A stretch of 11,078 bases of DNA from Thiohalocapsa sp. (GCF_019695415.1 NZ_JAIFKJ010000273.1:1-11078); one strand, 5' to 3'; counted from the stretch's first letter, positions 1 to 7,182 are shown. The notes: generated by a model from the sequence alone, not told the origin. Program-made: numbers and translations.

Positions 1-1159
1 CCCGGTGTGTCTCGCCCACCATGCGGCGGCTGATGACCTGGGCCTGGTGGTTGATCTGCTGCTGCAGGCGCGCGAGCCGGGCCTGCTTGACCGCCTGGGG
101 CACGTCGTCCGGCAGCGCCGCCGCCGGGGTCCCGGGGCGCTGACTGTAGATGAAGCTGAAGGACTGATCGAAGCCGATGTCCGTCACTAGGTCCATGGTG
201 GCCGCGAAGTCGGTCTCGGTCTCGCCGGGGAAGCCGACGATGAAGTCCGAGGAGATGCTGATGCCCGGCCGGGCGCGCTTGAGCCGGCGGATCTTCTCCT
301 TGTACTCCAGGGCCGTGTGGCCGCGCTTCATCTGCGCCAGGATGCGGTCGGAGCCGCTCTGCACCGGCAGGTGCAGGAAGCTCACCAGCTCCGGGACATC
401 CCGATAGCACTCGATGAGGCTGTCTGAAAATTCCACCGGGTGCGAGGTGGTGAAGCGGATGCGCTCGATGCCGTCCACGGCGGCCACATAGCGGATCAGG
501 AGGGCGAGGTCGGCGATCTCGCCGTCATGCATCGGGCCGCGGTAGGCATTGACGTTTTGCCCCAGCAGGTTGACCTCGCGCACGCCCTGCTCGGCGAGGC
601 TCGCCACCTCGGCGATAACGTCGTCGAAGGGCCGGCTGATCTCCTCGCCGCGGGTGTAGGGCACCACACAGAAGGTGCAGTACTTGGAGCAGCCCTCCAT
701 GACGGATACGAAGGCTTTGGGTCCCTCGGCGCGGGGCTCCGGCAGGCGGTCGAATTTCTCGATCTCAGGGAAGGAGACGTCGATCTGCGGTGCGCGCTGC
801 GCGAGCAGGGCATCGAGCATGTCCGGCAGTCGGTGCAGTGTCTGTGGGCCAAATACGAGGTCCACGTAGGGCGCGCGCGCGCGGATGGCGTCGCCCTCCT
901 GGCTCGCCACACAGCCGCCGACGCCGATGACCAGATCCGGGCGCTGATCCTTCCATGGCCGCCAGCGCCCGAGCTGCGAGAAGACCTTTTCCTGCGCCTT
1001 CTCGCGGATGGAGCAGGTGTTGAGCAGCAGGATATCCGCCGCCGCCGGGTCTTGGGTCAGCTCGGCCCCATGAGATACACGCAGCACGTCCGCGATGCGC
1101 GCGGAGTCGTACTCGTTCATCTGGCAGCCGTAGGTTTGTATGTAGAGTTTGCGTGTCAT
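1..1159 (-). CDS. miaB: tRNA-2-methylthio-N6-dimethylallyladenosine synthase MiaB (3' end outside window)
   Basis: MiaB is a radical-SAM enzyme that adds a methylthio group to C2 of i6A37 in tRNAs reading UNN codons. The frame opens at ATG 1159 with [20 protein letters not shown] and stays open to the window edge, giving 386 codons of the usual 440-480. Cys12, Cys49 and Cys83 should bind the auxiliary [4Fe-4S] cluster. Cys157, Cys161 and Cys164 (motif GCSKYCTFC) should bind the radical-SAM cluster. These positions equal those in E. coli MiaB as I remember it. Other signatures are [64 protein letters not shown] and [12 protein letters not shown]. The visible part ends in [10 protein letters not shown], where the TRAM domain would begin, so only that domain is missing. 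No good Shine-Dalgarno sequence is spaced correctly before the ATG. The gene follows mlaD in the same direction after 208 bp and has a candidate promoter of its own. Confidence 0.97.
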   Translation of the reverse strand, partial: MTRKLYIQTYGCQMNEYDSARIADVLRVSHGAELTQDPAAADILLLNTCSIREKAQEKVFSQLGRWRPWKDQRPDLVIGVGGCVASQEGDAIRARAPYVDLVFGPQTLHRLPDMLDALLAQRAPQIDVSFPEIEKFDRLPEPRAEGPKAFVSVMEGCSKYCTFCVVPYTRGEEISRPFDDVIAEVASLAEQGVREVNLLGQNVNAYRGPMHDGEIADLALLIRYVAAVDGIERIRFTTSHPVEFSDSLIECYRDVPELVSFLHLPVQSGSDRILAQMKRGHTALEYKEKIRRLKRARPGISISSDFIVGFPGETETDFAATMDLVTDIGFDQSFSFIYSQRPGTPAAALPDDVPQAVKQARLARLQQQINHQAQVISRRMVGETHR

Positions 1160-1270
1160 CCTGAGGCAGTAAGTGGCGCCGGGCGACGCCCCGTCAACAT
1201 CCGCCGCAACGCTCTCACCGGGCGGCTCGGGCGGCCTCGAGCAAGAGACACGCCTGATAGAAAGCCGGCC

Positions 1271-1299
1271 AGAATGTGGTGCTAGGGTTTTGATGTCAA
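1271..1299 (-). promoter_or_regulatory. Candidate sigma-70 promoter for miaB
   Basis: On the minus strand a perfect -35 hexamer TTGACA (1299-1294) is followed by a 17-bp spacer and a weak -10 hexamer CATTCT (1276-1271, 3 of 6 matches). Transcription would start near 1264 and leave a leader of about 105 nt before miaB. The perfect -35 and ideal spacer support the call, while the poor -10 lowers confidence. The 208 bp between mlaD and miaB hold no credible ORF. They include a short inverted repeat near the mlaD stop (GTGCC-N5-GGCAC on the minus strand, no T-tract) that is too weak to call a terminator. Confidence 0.4.
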
Positions 1300-1367
1300 G
1301 CAGTTCCGTGCCGATGATCGAATGCCCCCGCCGATGGCACGTGCCGCTCGGGCACCGTCAGTAGAGG

Positions 1368-2414
1368 CTAGCGCTTTCCCTGGATGAGCGACTCCGGGTG
1401 ACGCTCCAGGTAATCCGCCAGGCTGCGCAGGGAGCGTGCGGCACGCGTGGCCTCGGTGAGTAGTTGCGAGAGCTCGTAGCGCGTCGTGGAGCCTTCGCCT
1501 GCAAGCTCCGTAATGGCGCGCATGGCTGCGCCGGCCTCCGTCAGCGCGCCGGTGGCAGCGTTGGTGACGGGGCCGATGCTGGCGTCCAGGTTTTGGGTGA
1601 CGCGGGAGATATCGGCGCTCAACGCGTCCACGCGCTGCTCGATGCGCGTGGCCAGGGGGTTCACCTGTGCCTCCAGAGTCACTGCCAGCTCTCGGTAGGC
1701 GGCGAAGGTCTCGTCCGCCCGACGCAGCAAAGGCCGCAGCTCCGCATTGAGCTCTGAGAGCGCCGTCCTGGTGCCGCTCAGGGTCCCGTCCAGATTCTCG
1801 AGCGCCGAGTGCAGCGCGGGGGAGCGCAGCAGCTCTTCCAGCGCCACCAGCGTACCGGTGGCAGCACCCACCAGGGTGCCTAGGTCGATGTTCTGGAGCA
1901 TCTCCTCCAACTGATCCCGGGTGGCCGGCGTCGGTGGCACCTCCACCGGGCCGCGGGCCTCTTGGGCCGAGGTCAGCGGTGACGCGCTCGCATCCAGACT
2001 CAGCGTGATGACGTATTGGCCAGTGACGAAGCTCACGGACTCGAGTTTGGCGCGCAGACCCTGCTCCGCAACGAGCTCCCGGAGCAGGCTGCGCAGGTCG
2101 CCACCGTCTGTGCGGGTGGCGTCCAGAATGTGGAGCTGCTTGGGCCAAATCTCGTAGCGCACCGGGATGCGAACGCGCCCCTGGGTGGCGTCGTAGTCCA
2201 CCCCGATGCCGGTCACCTGGCCGACGGGCACGCCCTGGAACAGCACCTGGCTGCCGACGTTAAGCCCCTGCACCGTGGTTTCGAAGTAGGTCACCATCGC
2301 CACCCGCTCGCGCATCCAGGCGCCGCTGCTGAAGACCAGGATTGCCACCACCACGAGCACTAGGGCGCCGAGTACGAAGCCGCCGATGACGGTGGGATTG
2401 GCCTGTTTGCTCAT
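1368..2414 (-). CDS. MCE/MlaD-family lipid-transport protein, PqiB-like C-terminus
   Basis: This 348-residue protein is the periplasmic substrate-binding subunit of an MCE (Mla-like) lipid transporter. It opens MSKQANPTVIGGF, and residues 9-29 form one transmembrane anchor. A single MCE domain follows (about 38-142, with YFETTVQGLNVGSQVLFQG and PVGQVTGI). A long, mostly helical tail (about 165-335) ends in SLADYLERHPESLIQGK, a signature of PqiB-like and long MlaD-like proteins. Canonical MlaD is about 180 residues, so this is the long, tunnel-forming type. ATG 2414 is chosen because the membrane segment then sits directly at the N-terminus and an AGGGGG stretch (2429-2424) lies 9 nt upstream. 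An in-frame ATG at 2483 would add 23 low-complexity residues. The gene is third in the mlaE-F-D set but 165 bp after mlaF, an unusually long gap. I see no gene for the auxiliary lipoprotein (PqiC/YmbA type) that often follows. Confidence 0.92.
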   Translation of the reverse strand: MSKQANPTVIGGFVLGALVLVVVAILVFSSGAWMRERVAMVTYFETTVQGLNVGSQVLFQGVPVGQVTGIGVDYDATQGRVRIPVRYEIWPKQLHILDATRTDGGDLRSLLRELVAEQGLRAKLESVSFVTGQYVITLSLDASASPLTSAQEARGPVEVPPTPATRDQLEEMLQNIDLGTLVGAATGTLVALEELLRSPALHSALENLDGTLSGTRTALSELNAELRPLLRRADETFAAYRELAVTLEAQVNPLATRIEQRVDALSADISRVTQNLDASIGPVTNAATGALTEAGAAMRAITELAGEGSTTRYELSQLLTEATRAARSLRSLADYLERHPESLIQGKR

Positions 2415-2493
2415 CCGCGCGAGCCCCCTGTCCGCCGGTGGCGCGCGGCTGGCATGGGCACGCAATGGGGCTCTGCTGCCCAAAGAGCATCAC

Positions 2494-2514
2494 GGCTGAG
2501 GGCTGAGGGCTGAG
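2494..2514. repeat. Three perfect tandem copies of the heptamer GGCTGAG
   Basis: GGCTGAG occurs three times without interruption (2494-2500, 2501-2507, 2508-2514), read as CTCAGCC on the coding strand of the mla genes. It lies in the 165-bp gap between the mlaF stop (2580) and the mlaD start (2414), so copy-number change would not shift any reading frame but would alter the untranslated spacer. Heptamer microsatellites are prone to slipped-strand copy-number change. A further GGCTGAG lies nearby at about 2540-2546, inside CGGGCTGAGCG. Confidence 0.85.
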
Positions 2515-2579
2515 GGTGGGGCAGCCTGGACAGCGCGGCGGGCTGAGCGTCGTTTCGCGTGCTGTTAGAGCGGGCGTTG

Positions 2580-3371
2580 CTAGGCTGCTGCATCTGCGCT
2601 CACCTCGCCGCGTGTCAGGAAGGCGCGCACCTGAGGCACCGAGCTGTGGTCGCGCAGCTCGCGGGGGTTGCCGGTGGCGAGCATGGTCTTGGTCTCGGCG
2701 TCCAAAAAGACCGCATCGTCGGCGATGGTGAAAATGCTGTCCAGCTCGTGGGTGATGACCACCATCGTGGTGCCGAGGCTGTCGCGCAGCTCCAGGATCA
2801 GCTCATCCAGCCGCCGGGCGGATAGGGGGTCCAGTCCCGCCGAGGGCTCGTCGAAGTAGAGCGTATCAGGATCCAGCGCCATGGCTCGGGCCACGCCGAC
2901 ACGCTTGCGCATGCCACCGCTGATCTCCGACGGGTAGTAGTCACCATAGCCCGCGAGGCCCACCAGTGCAAGCTTGTATTCGGCGATGGCCCGTATCTGC
3001 TCCGGGGCGAGCCGGGTGTACTGCTCCAACGGCAGGCAGATATTCTCTTCCAAGGTCATGGAGCTCCACAGAGCGCCGCTTTGGTACATGACACCGTTGC
3101 GGCGCATGCAGGCGCTGCGCTGGGCGGAAGGCAGCTCCCACAGGCTCTCGCCCCCCAGCAGCACCCGCCCTGACCAAGGCGGCAACAGCCCGGTCAGGCA
3201 GCGCATGACAGTGCTCTTGCCGCATCCGCTGCCGCCCATGATGACGAAGACGTCCCCGCGGCGGATGTCGAAGCTCAGGCCCTGCTGCACCAGCGTGTCG
3301 CCGTAGCCGAGACTCACCCCGTCCAGGCGGATGTGCGGCTGTTCCGCAGGCTTGTCGTCCGTCGTGCTCAC
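2580..3371 (-). CDS. mlaF: ABC transporter ATPase, MlaF family
   Basis: This 263-residue cytoplasmic ATPase should energise the MCE lipid transporter together with the MlaE-like permease. It has the full ABC set. Walker A is GGSGCGKST at 46-54, the Q-loop is Gln97 (MYQSGALW), the signature is ISGGM at 150-154 followed by the RKR typical of MlaF, Walker B is TLYFDEPSAGLDP with Asp174 and Glu175, and the switch is His208 (ITHEL). The start is GTG at 3371, whose GTGA overlaps the TGA of mlaE by 4 bp; this implies translational coupling. The open frame continues 40 codons upstream through mlaE, but those residues are Arg/His-rich shadow. The length agrees with MlaF (about 270 residues). The C-terminus lacks any obvious extension. 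Confidence 0.95.
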   Translation of the reverse strand: MSTTDDKPAEQPHIRLDGVSLGYGDTLVQQGLSFDIRRGDVFVIMGGSGCGKSTVMRCLTGLLPPWSGRVLLGGESLWELPSAQRSACMRRNGVMYQSGALWSSMTLEENICLPLEQYTRLAPEQIRAIAEYKLALVGLAGYGDYYPSEISGGMRKRVGVARAMALDPDTLYFDEPSAGLDPLSARRLDELILELRDSLGTTMVVITHELDSIFTIADDAVFLDAETKTMLATGNPRELRDHSSVPQVRAFLTRGEVSADAAA

Positions 3372-4507
3372 GACAGCCCCACGGCGTCGAAGATGATGGT
3401 GAGCACCGCGGCGGCGATGACGATAAAGACGATGGCGGTCACCACGGCCGAGGTGGTCGCCTCGCCCACGGCGGCGGCGCTGCGCCCGCACTGCATGCCG
3501 CGCAGACAGCCGGAAGCGGCGACGATGGCGCCGTATACGGTCGCGGCGATGAGCCCTTGAATGATGTGGTTCCAGCCGATGGCGAGCTGCGTCTGGGTCA
3601 TGTAGGCGGACAAGGTCAGACCGCCGACGACCGTGCCGACGAAAGCGCCCCCGAGGATACCGAGCAAGTTCGCATAGACGGCGAGCAGCGGCGTCATCGC
3701 GATGAGCGCCAGCATCCGCGGCAGTACCAGAAACTCCATGGGCGGAATGCCGAGCGTGCGCAGCGCATCGATCTCCTCATTCACCTGCATGGTGCCGATG
3801 CGTGCAGCGAAGGCGGCGCCGGTGCGCCCAGCCAGCACGATGGCCGTCACCAGCGCGCCCATCTGGATCACGGTGGCGAGCCCGACGAGATCGGCGACAT
3901 AGATCTGCGCACCGAATTGCTTCAACTGTTGCTCGCCGATGTAGCCCAGGATCATCCCCACCAAGAAGCTCACTAGCCCGACAATGGGCAGGGCATCGGC
4001 GCCAGCTTCTTGCATGATCACCCAGAGATCCGACTGTTTGAAGCGCGCCCGGCCGAGCAGGAAACGGCGGAAGGCCAGTGCGCCCTCGCCAAAGAACTCC
4101 ATGATTTCGCCTGTGGACTGCATGAGGTCCATGGCATCGGTGCCGACCCGGGCCACGAACGACGGCGCCGGACGCGTGGCGTGGCCGCCGCGGCCGGTCT
4201 GCGGCACCGAGCGGGCGAGCGTCAGGAGCTTGCGCAAGCCTGCGGGCAGACCCTCTGCCTGGCATGCGATGCCGCGCCGCTCGCAAAGCTGATTGAGACC
4301 GGCGATGAAGGTGACGAGCCCTGAGTCCCAGTCCGTCAGTGCTGACGTGTCGAAGCCGAGCTGTGTCGCCCCGGGTGCGCGGTCTAGCATCCGCTCTGCC
4401 TGCACCAGCCGTGGCAGGCGCTGTTGTAGGCGCCAGCTGCCGCCGAGCACCAGCGTCGCGTGCTCGCCCTCGCTGTGCAGATCGACTGTCGGTGGAGGGG
4501 TTGTCAT
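3368..4507 (-). CDS. MlaE-family permease with N-terminal STAS (MlaB-like) domain
   Basis: This 379-residue inner-membrane permease belongs to an MCE lipid-transport ABC complex. Residues about 9-97 look like a STAS domain (LVLGGSWRLQQRLP, LGFDTSALTDWDSG, GLPAGLRKLLTLA), the fold of MlaB. From about 115 to the end is the MlaE/DUF140 permease, with hydrophobic segments near 175-192, 205-225, 262-300 and 350-375. It carries the MlaE coupling motif AGRTGAAFAARIGTM followed by NEEIDALRTLGI. In canonical E. coli Mla, MlaB and MlaE are separate proteins; here they are fused, as in a paralogous branch known from many proteobacteria. ATG 4507 overlaps the TGA of an upstream open frame (ATGA). The stop overlaps the mlaF GTG by 4 bp. 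The ribosome binding site is weak, which fits start by coupling. Confidence 0.94.
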   Translation of the reverse strand: MTTPPPTVDLHSEGEHATLVLGGSWRLQQRLPRLVQAERMLDRAPGATQLGFDTSALTDWDSGLVTFIAGLNQLCERRGIACQAEGLPAGLRKLLTLARSVPQTGRGGHATRPAPSFVARVGTDAMDLMQSTGEIMEFFGEGALAFRRFLLGRARFKQSDLWVIMQEAGADALPIVGLVSFLVGMILGYIGEQQLKQFGAQIYVADLVGLATVIQMGALVTAIVLAGRTGAAFAARIGTMQVNEEIDALRTLGIPPMEFLVLPRMLALIAMTPLLAVYANLLGILGGAFVGTVVGGLTLSAYMTQTQLAIGWNHIIQGLIAATVYGAIVAASGCLRGMQCGRSAAAVGEATTSAVVTAIVFIVIAAAVLTIIFDAVGLS

Positions 4508-4541
4508 GCGGGCAGTGGCTCGGTGAGCACGAACTCCTTCA

Positions 4542-4776
4542 CCATCCTACGCCAGGCTGCTGGCGTTGGACGCGGCGGACACGCTCGACTTTCTGCGCGT
4601 GCCCCCATCCAACCGTCTGGAGCAGCTCCGCGGCGACCGGGACGGTCAGCGACGCATTCGCATTCGACACCACGCCGCAGTCCTGGCTGAACTTGCAGCA
4701 GGGCGACGAGCTGGAGCTTGCAAAGCGCGCCGTGGGCGAGTCCATCGACGCCGAGGTTGAGCCCTACGCGGCTTAG
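4542..4776 (+). pseudogene. Decayed HigA/VapI-type antitoxin, truncated and frameshifted
   Basis: On the plus strand, opposite to its neighbours, two frames together resemble the helix-turn-helix antitoxin HigA. The first frame (about 4566-4644) reads LDAADTLDFLRVPPSNRLEQL and RGDRDG, matching the family's DNA-recognition region. The second frame (4645-4776) reads FDTTPQSWLNLQ, then ELELAKRAVGESIDAEVEP, ending YAA and TAG at 4774. This is a close match to the usual C-terminal half (TTPEFWLNLQ, then AEREVGERI and EVEPRAA). The frames change near 4642-4650, where GCATTCGCATTC is duplicated and several family residues are missing. No N-terminal HPGE region and no start codon are present, and no HigB/RelE toxin lies beside it. 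HigA normally represses its own operon and binds the toxin; this copy cannot be functional. The identification rests on remembered family consensus, not on a search. Confidence 0.72.
4550..4565. repeat. Perfect 6-bp inverted repeat at the edge of the antitoxin relic
   Basis: CGCCAG (4550-4555), a GCTG loop and CTGGCG (4560-4565) form a perfect hairpin. It sits where antitoxin homology begins and the minus-strand frame leading into mlaE resumes good codon use, so it may mark a junction. There is no T-tract on either side. Confidence 0.5.
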
Positions 4777-4968
4777 ACCTGGTAGCTCGTTTCGAGCAAA
4801 GCTGCAGGGTCGTAGGATCGACCGATCGAAGCGCAACCCATCCTCCCCGGCCGCAGTCAGCGCCTGCACCAGGTCGGCCGTCGGCACCTCGGCCCGGCCG
4901 GAGAACGCCGTCGGCAGTCCCAGCAGCGCGGCAGGGGCGCTGCCCATGGTGTCGGCGTCCGGCATCAT
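4777..4968 (-). pseudogene. N-terminal remnant of an unidentified gene following the hydrolase
   Basis: ATG 4968 overlaps the hydrolase TGA by 4 bp (ATGA), as in a coupled operon. The first 50 or so codons (MMPDADTMGSAPAALLGLP, then AEVPTADLVQALTAAGEDG and LRFDRSI) use G/C-ending codons like the neighbouring genes. From about 4815 codon choice deteriorates (CTA, CGA, TTT, GCT, CGA, CTA, CCA, CTA) and the frame runs antisense to the HigA relic. The frame stays open to TGA 4506-4504, which overlaps the mlaE ATG; its last codons (MVKEFVLTEPLPA) again look coding. One reading is a small gene between hydrolase and mlaE whose middle was replaced. The other is a 154-residue protein that really spans 4504-4968. 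I do not recognise the family. A small perfect hairpin (GCTCG-TTT-CGAGC, 4785-4797) lies at the relic's downstream edge. Confidence 0.35.
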
Positions 4969-6050
4969 GGCGTGCTCTGTGCTGGGTTCTGTGCGGGGGT
5001 CGCCGGCGCCGGGGCCACGCGCCGGGTGAAGTCGTCGATGAGCGCCGCCACCTGGTCTGTGGCGACATGGTGCAGCCCATGGCCGATGCCGGGCAGACGT
5101 ACCAGCTCCGCCAGCGGGGCCTGCCGCACCAGACGCTCGGCGTGGTTCCACGCCGGCACCACCTCATCGGCGTCGCCGGTGATGAGCAACAGCGGCCGGC
5201 GGATGTAGGCGTAGTGGTTGCTCTGGCCCTCCAGGAAACGGCTCAGGCCGCTTACGTCCTCGGCGTTGGCGAGGAAGGCCTCCGGGCGCAGCGTCAGCTC
5301 CACGCCCGTACGGCGCAGATAATCGGGTGGAGGCGCATTGGGCTCGAAGGCCTCGGCGAGCCCGTCCTCCAAGAGCAGTCGGCCGAGTGTGAGCGGCATG
5401 GTGTGCGCAAAGATGGGCCCCAGCAGTGGCACCCCGGCGAGGTCGTTGTACCAAGATACGCCACCTTTCCAGGGGTGGCTGCCGCCCGCGAGCAACACAC
5501 CGCCGGCGGCCTCGTCGGGGTAGGCCAGCAGATAGGCCAGCACCACGGCGCCGGCGAGGGAGTGGCCTACCAGCACCGGCCGTTCGATACCGAGGTCCAG
5601 CATCAGCTCATGCAGCAGCCTGGCCTGCTCGGCGGGGTCGGGCCAGTCGGAGCCGCCACGCTTGGCGGCGTTGTCGGGCTTGCGCCAGCGCTCGTCGCCA
5701 GCGCGCGTGGCGGCAAGGGCGGCGATCGCTCCGCCGGCGGAGCTGCGCGGGTCCGGACGCTCGCTGTAGCCGTGCCCGGGTCGGTCCACGGCCACGACCG
5801 AATGGCCCTCCGCGAGCGGCGGCATCAAGCTCGCGTGGAAGTCCAGCAGGCTGGTGGATGCGCCGTGGATCAGCACGATGGGCGTGGTGCCGACATCCGC
5901 GGGCCCGGCGATGCTGTAATGCAGCCGCACGCCATCCACATCGGCAAAGCGCCCCACGGGCGGGAAGCGTGCTTCCAGCCGGCGCGTTTCCAGTTGCGTG
6001 ATGCCGGCGAGGGCGGCGAGCAGCAGCAGGGGCAGAGTCAGCCAGGGCAT
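4965..6050 (-). CDS. Alpha/beta-hydrolase with N-terminal membrane anchor or signal
   Basis: This 361-residue serine hydrolase has an uncertain substrate. Residues 3-16 (WLTLPLLLLAALAG) form a short hydrophobic segment, either an anchor or an uncleaved signal, so the domain is probably periplasmic or membrane-attached. The fold begins near 36 (DVDGVRLHYSIAG). Visible motifs are the oxyanion-hole strand VLIHGAS (His62-Gly63), the nucleophile elbow GHSLAG (Ser164), the acid region TGDADEVVP (Asp295) and the catalytic His324 in GIGHG. Residues about 101-136 form an Ala/Arg/Gly/Lys-rich insert between the PGHGYSERPD turn and helix A, longer than in most relatives. The C-terminus (APAPATPAQNPAQSTP) is a disordered Pro/Ala tail. 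The lid region (about 195-260) is typical of generic hydrolases, so a lipase, esterase or haloperoxidase-like role cannot be chosen. There is no clear Shine-Dalgarno before ATG 6050. Confidence 0.9.
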   Translation of the reverse strand: MPWLTLPLLLLAALAGITQLETRRLEARFPPVGRFADVDGVRLHYSIAGPADVGTTPIVLIHGASTSLLDFHASLMPPLAEGHSVVAVDRPGHGYSERPDPRSSAGGAIAALAATRAGDERWRKPDNAAKRGGSDWPDPAEQARLLHELMLDLGIERPVLVGHSLAGAVVLAYLLAYPDEAAGGVLLAGGSHPWKGGVSWYNDLAGVPLLGPIFAHTMPLTLGRLLLEDGLAEAFEPNAPPPDYLRRTGVELTLRPEAFLANAEDVSGLSRFLEGQSNHYAYIRRPLLLITGDADEVVPAWNHAERLVRQAPLAELVRLPGIGHGLHHVATDQVAALIDDFTRRVAPAPATPAQNPAQSTP

Positions 6051-6081
6051 GGGCGGTTAGACAAGGGCGTCCGCGATGCGT

Positions 6082-6105
6082 CCGCCGCGGCCGCAGGGGC
6101 GGCGG
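6082..6105. repeat. GC-rich inverted repeat between nhaR-like gene and hydrolase
   Basis: CCGCCGC (6082-6088) pairs perfectly with GCGGCGG (6099-6105) across a 10-nt loop. It lies in the 113-bp gap after the nhaR-like stop and before the hydrolase start. It could form a hairpin at the end of the regulator's transcript, but no T-tract follows on the minus strand, so it does not qualify as an intrinsic terminator. Confidence 0.3.
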
Positions 6106-6163
6106 CTGTGATGCGCCGGGAGCGGTGCGCGTTACCCTGATCCTTGGCGACTGCCGGTGGGGC

Positions 6164-7114
6164 TCAGAAAGCGCTCTGCGCCGGTGCCGCCGCTGCCCTT
6201 GAGGCCGGCCACCGCGGCGAGAAGAGGCCGCTGCGGGCGGTTTCGGTGATGGCCGAGACGGCTGGGTGCTTGATGCGCCGCTCGGCGGAGATGACGTAGA
6301 AGCGCTCGGTGACCTCGTCGCTGCGACCGATGACCTCGACGTCGTATTTTTGCAGCACGTCGTCCGCCACCGCCTGGGGCACGCTGAAGACGCCGGCGCC
6401 GGCCTCGCCGAAGGTCTTCATCAACGCGCGGTCTTCGATCTCCGCCACCACGTTCGGTTTGATGTCCAGGCGGTCCAGCCATTGGTCCAGCGCCCGGCGC
6501 AGAGCGCTGTGGCTGCTCGGCATGAGCATGGGTGCACCGTCCAGGGATGTTGGAAAGCCCGCACGCAAACGCTCGGCGAGGGGCCGTGCAGCGAAGAAAA
6601 CGCTCGGGGTCTCGCCGAGTGGATGCGTGTAAGCACGGATATTGAGCGCAGGGTTCAGGGGGCTGTCGGTCAGCACCAGGTCCAGCTTGTGCACAGAGAG
6701 GTCCGCGAGCAGCTCCGTGAGGGGGCGCTCAACGCACTGCAGGCGCACGGGCTCGTCCATCACCAGCGCCGGTGCCAGCACCCGGTGCGTGAGCAGCTTG
6801 GGCACCACCATGGCGACGCCGACGTTGAGCGTCAGACCGCCACCGGGGGTCCGGCCGGCCAGGACGTCCTGGAGCTCGTCGCTGATGCGGAACATCTCGT
6901 CCGCGTAGGAGAACACCAGCCGGCCGGTGTCCGTCAGCGCCAGGCCACGGCCGGATTTGGTGAAGAGCTTGGCGCCCACCTGGTCTTCGAGCTCCCGGAG
7001 CTGACCGCTGATGGTCTGCGGCGTCAAGTGCAGGACCTCGGCGGCGCGGGCGATGGAGCCGTGGGTGGCCACGGACCAGAAGTAACGCAGATGCTTGAGG
7101 TTCAGGTGAGCCAT
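6164..7114 (-). CDS. nhaR: LysR-family transcriptional activator, NhaR-like
   Basis: This 316-residue regulator is close in pattern to NhaR, which in E. coli activates the Na+/H+ antiporter gene nhaA in response to sodium. The N-terminal winged helix-turn-helix (about 5-64) reads LNLKHLRYFWSVATHGSIAR, then LTPQTISGQLRELE and GKL-like GAKLFTKSGRGL. NhaR-type features continue with the YADEMF segment (70-75), the HKLDLVLTDSP segment (142-152), RALMKTFGEAGAGVF (229-243) and, near the end, ISAERRIKHPAV, which corresponds to FAERMIQHPAV of NhaR. Residues 165-296 are the effector-binding region. The last 17 residues are an Ala/Arg-rich tail beyond the usual end. No antiporter gene lies in the window, so the target is unknown. 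The neighbouring hydrolase 113 bp downstream is the only nearby candidate in the same direction. A T-N11-A element lies upstream. Confidence 0.88.
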   Translation of the reverse strand: MAHLNLKHLRYFWSVATHGSIARAAEVLHLTPQTISGQLRELEDQVGAKLFTKSGRGLALTDTGRLVFSYADEMFRISDELQDVLAGRTPGGGLTLNVGVAMVVPKLLTHRVLAPALVMDEPVRLQCVERPLTELLADLSVHKLDLVLTDSPLNPALNIRAYTHPLGETPSVFFAARPLAERLRAGFPTSLDGAPMLMPSSHSALRRALDQWLDRLDIKPNVVAEIEDRALMKTFGEAGAGVFSVPQAVADDVLQKYDVEVIGRSDEVTERFYVISAERRIKHPAVSAITETARSGLFSPRWPASRAAAAPAQSAF

Positions 7115-7169
7115 GTCTTCGGAGACCCCCGAGCTGGTGCGACCGGGCCGCGGGTGGGCCGCGGACGCT

Positions 7170-7182
7170 TCGATTGGTTCGA
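7170..7182. promoter_or_regulatory. Possible LysR box (T-N11-A dyad) upstream of nhaR-like gene
   Basis: TCGATTGGTTCGA has the T-N11-A form of LysR-type operator sites, with TCGA arms separated by 5 nt and an extra T and A outside. It lies 56-68 bp upstream of the nhaR-like ATG, where autoregulatory LysR sites often occur. The motif is short and common by chance, and I see no strong promoter hexamers to anchor it. The 159-bp gap between purN and this gene otherwise holds a direct repeat of GGGCCGCGG near 7145-7163 and nothing else I can name. Confidence 0.25.

Noticed and set aside
440..1285. Plus-strand open frame of 281 codons opposite miaB
   Set aside because: It is antisense to an unmistakable MiaB, has no recognisable domain and no ribosome binding site.
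1160..1367. Terminator after mlaD
   Set aside because: The only nearby inverted repeat (GTGCC-N5-GGCAC) has a 5-bp stem and no T-tract.
1282..2148. Minus-strand open frame of 288 codons that could be a further mla gene
   Set aside because: It lies inside mlaD in another frame and its product is Arg/Gly/His-rich low complexity. It does not resemble a lipoprotein (no signal or lipobox).
5067..6140. Plus-strand open frame of 357 codons opposite the hydrolase
   Set aside because: Composition is that of a mirror frame, and the hydrolase on the other strand has all catalytic motifs.
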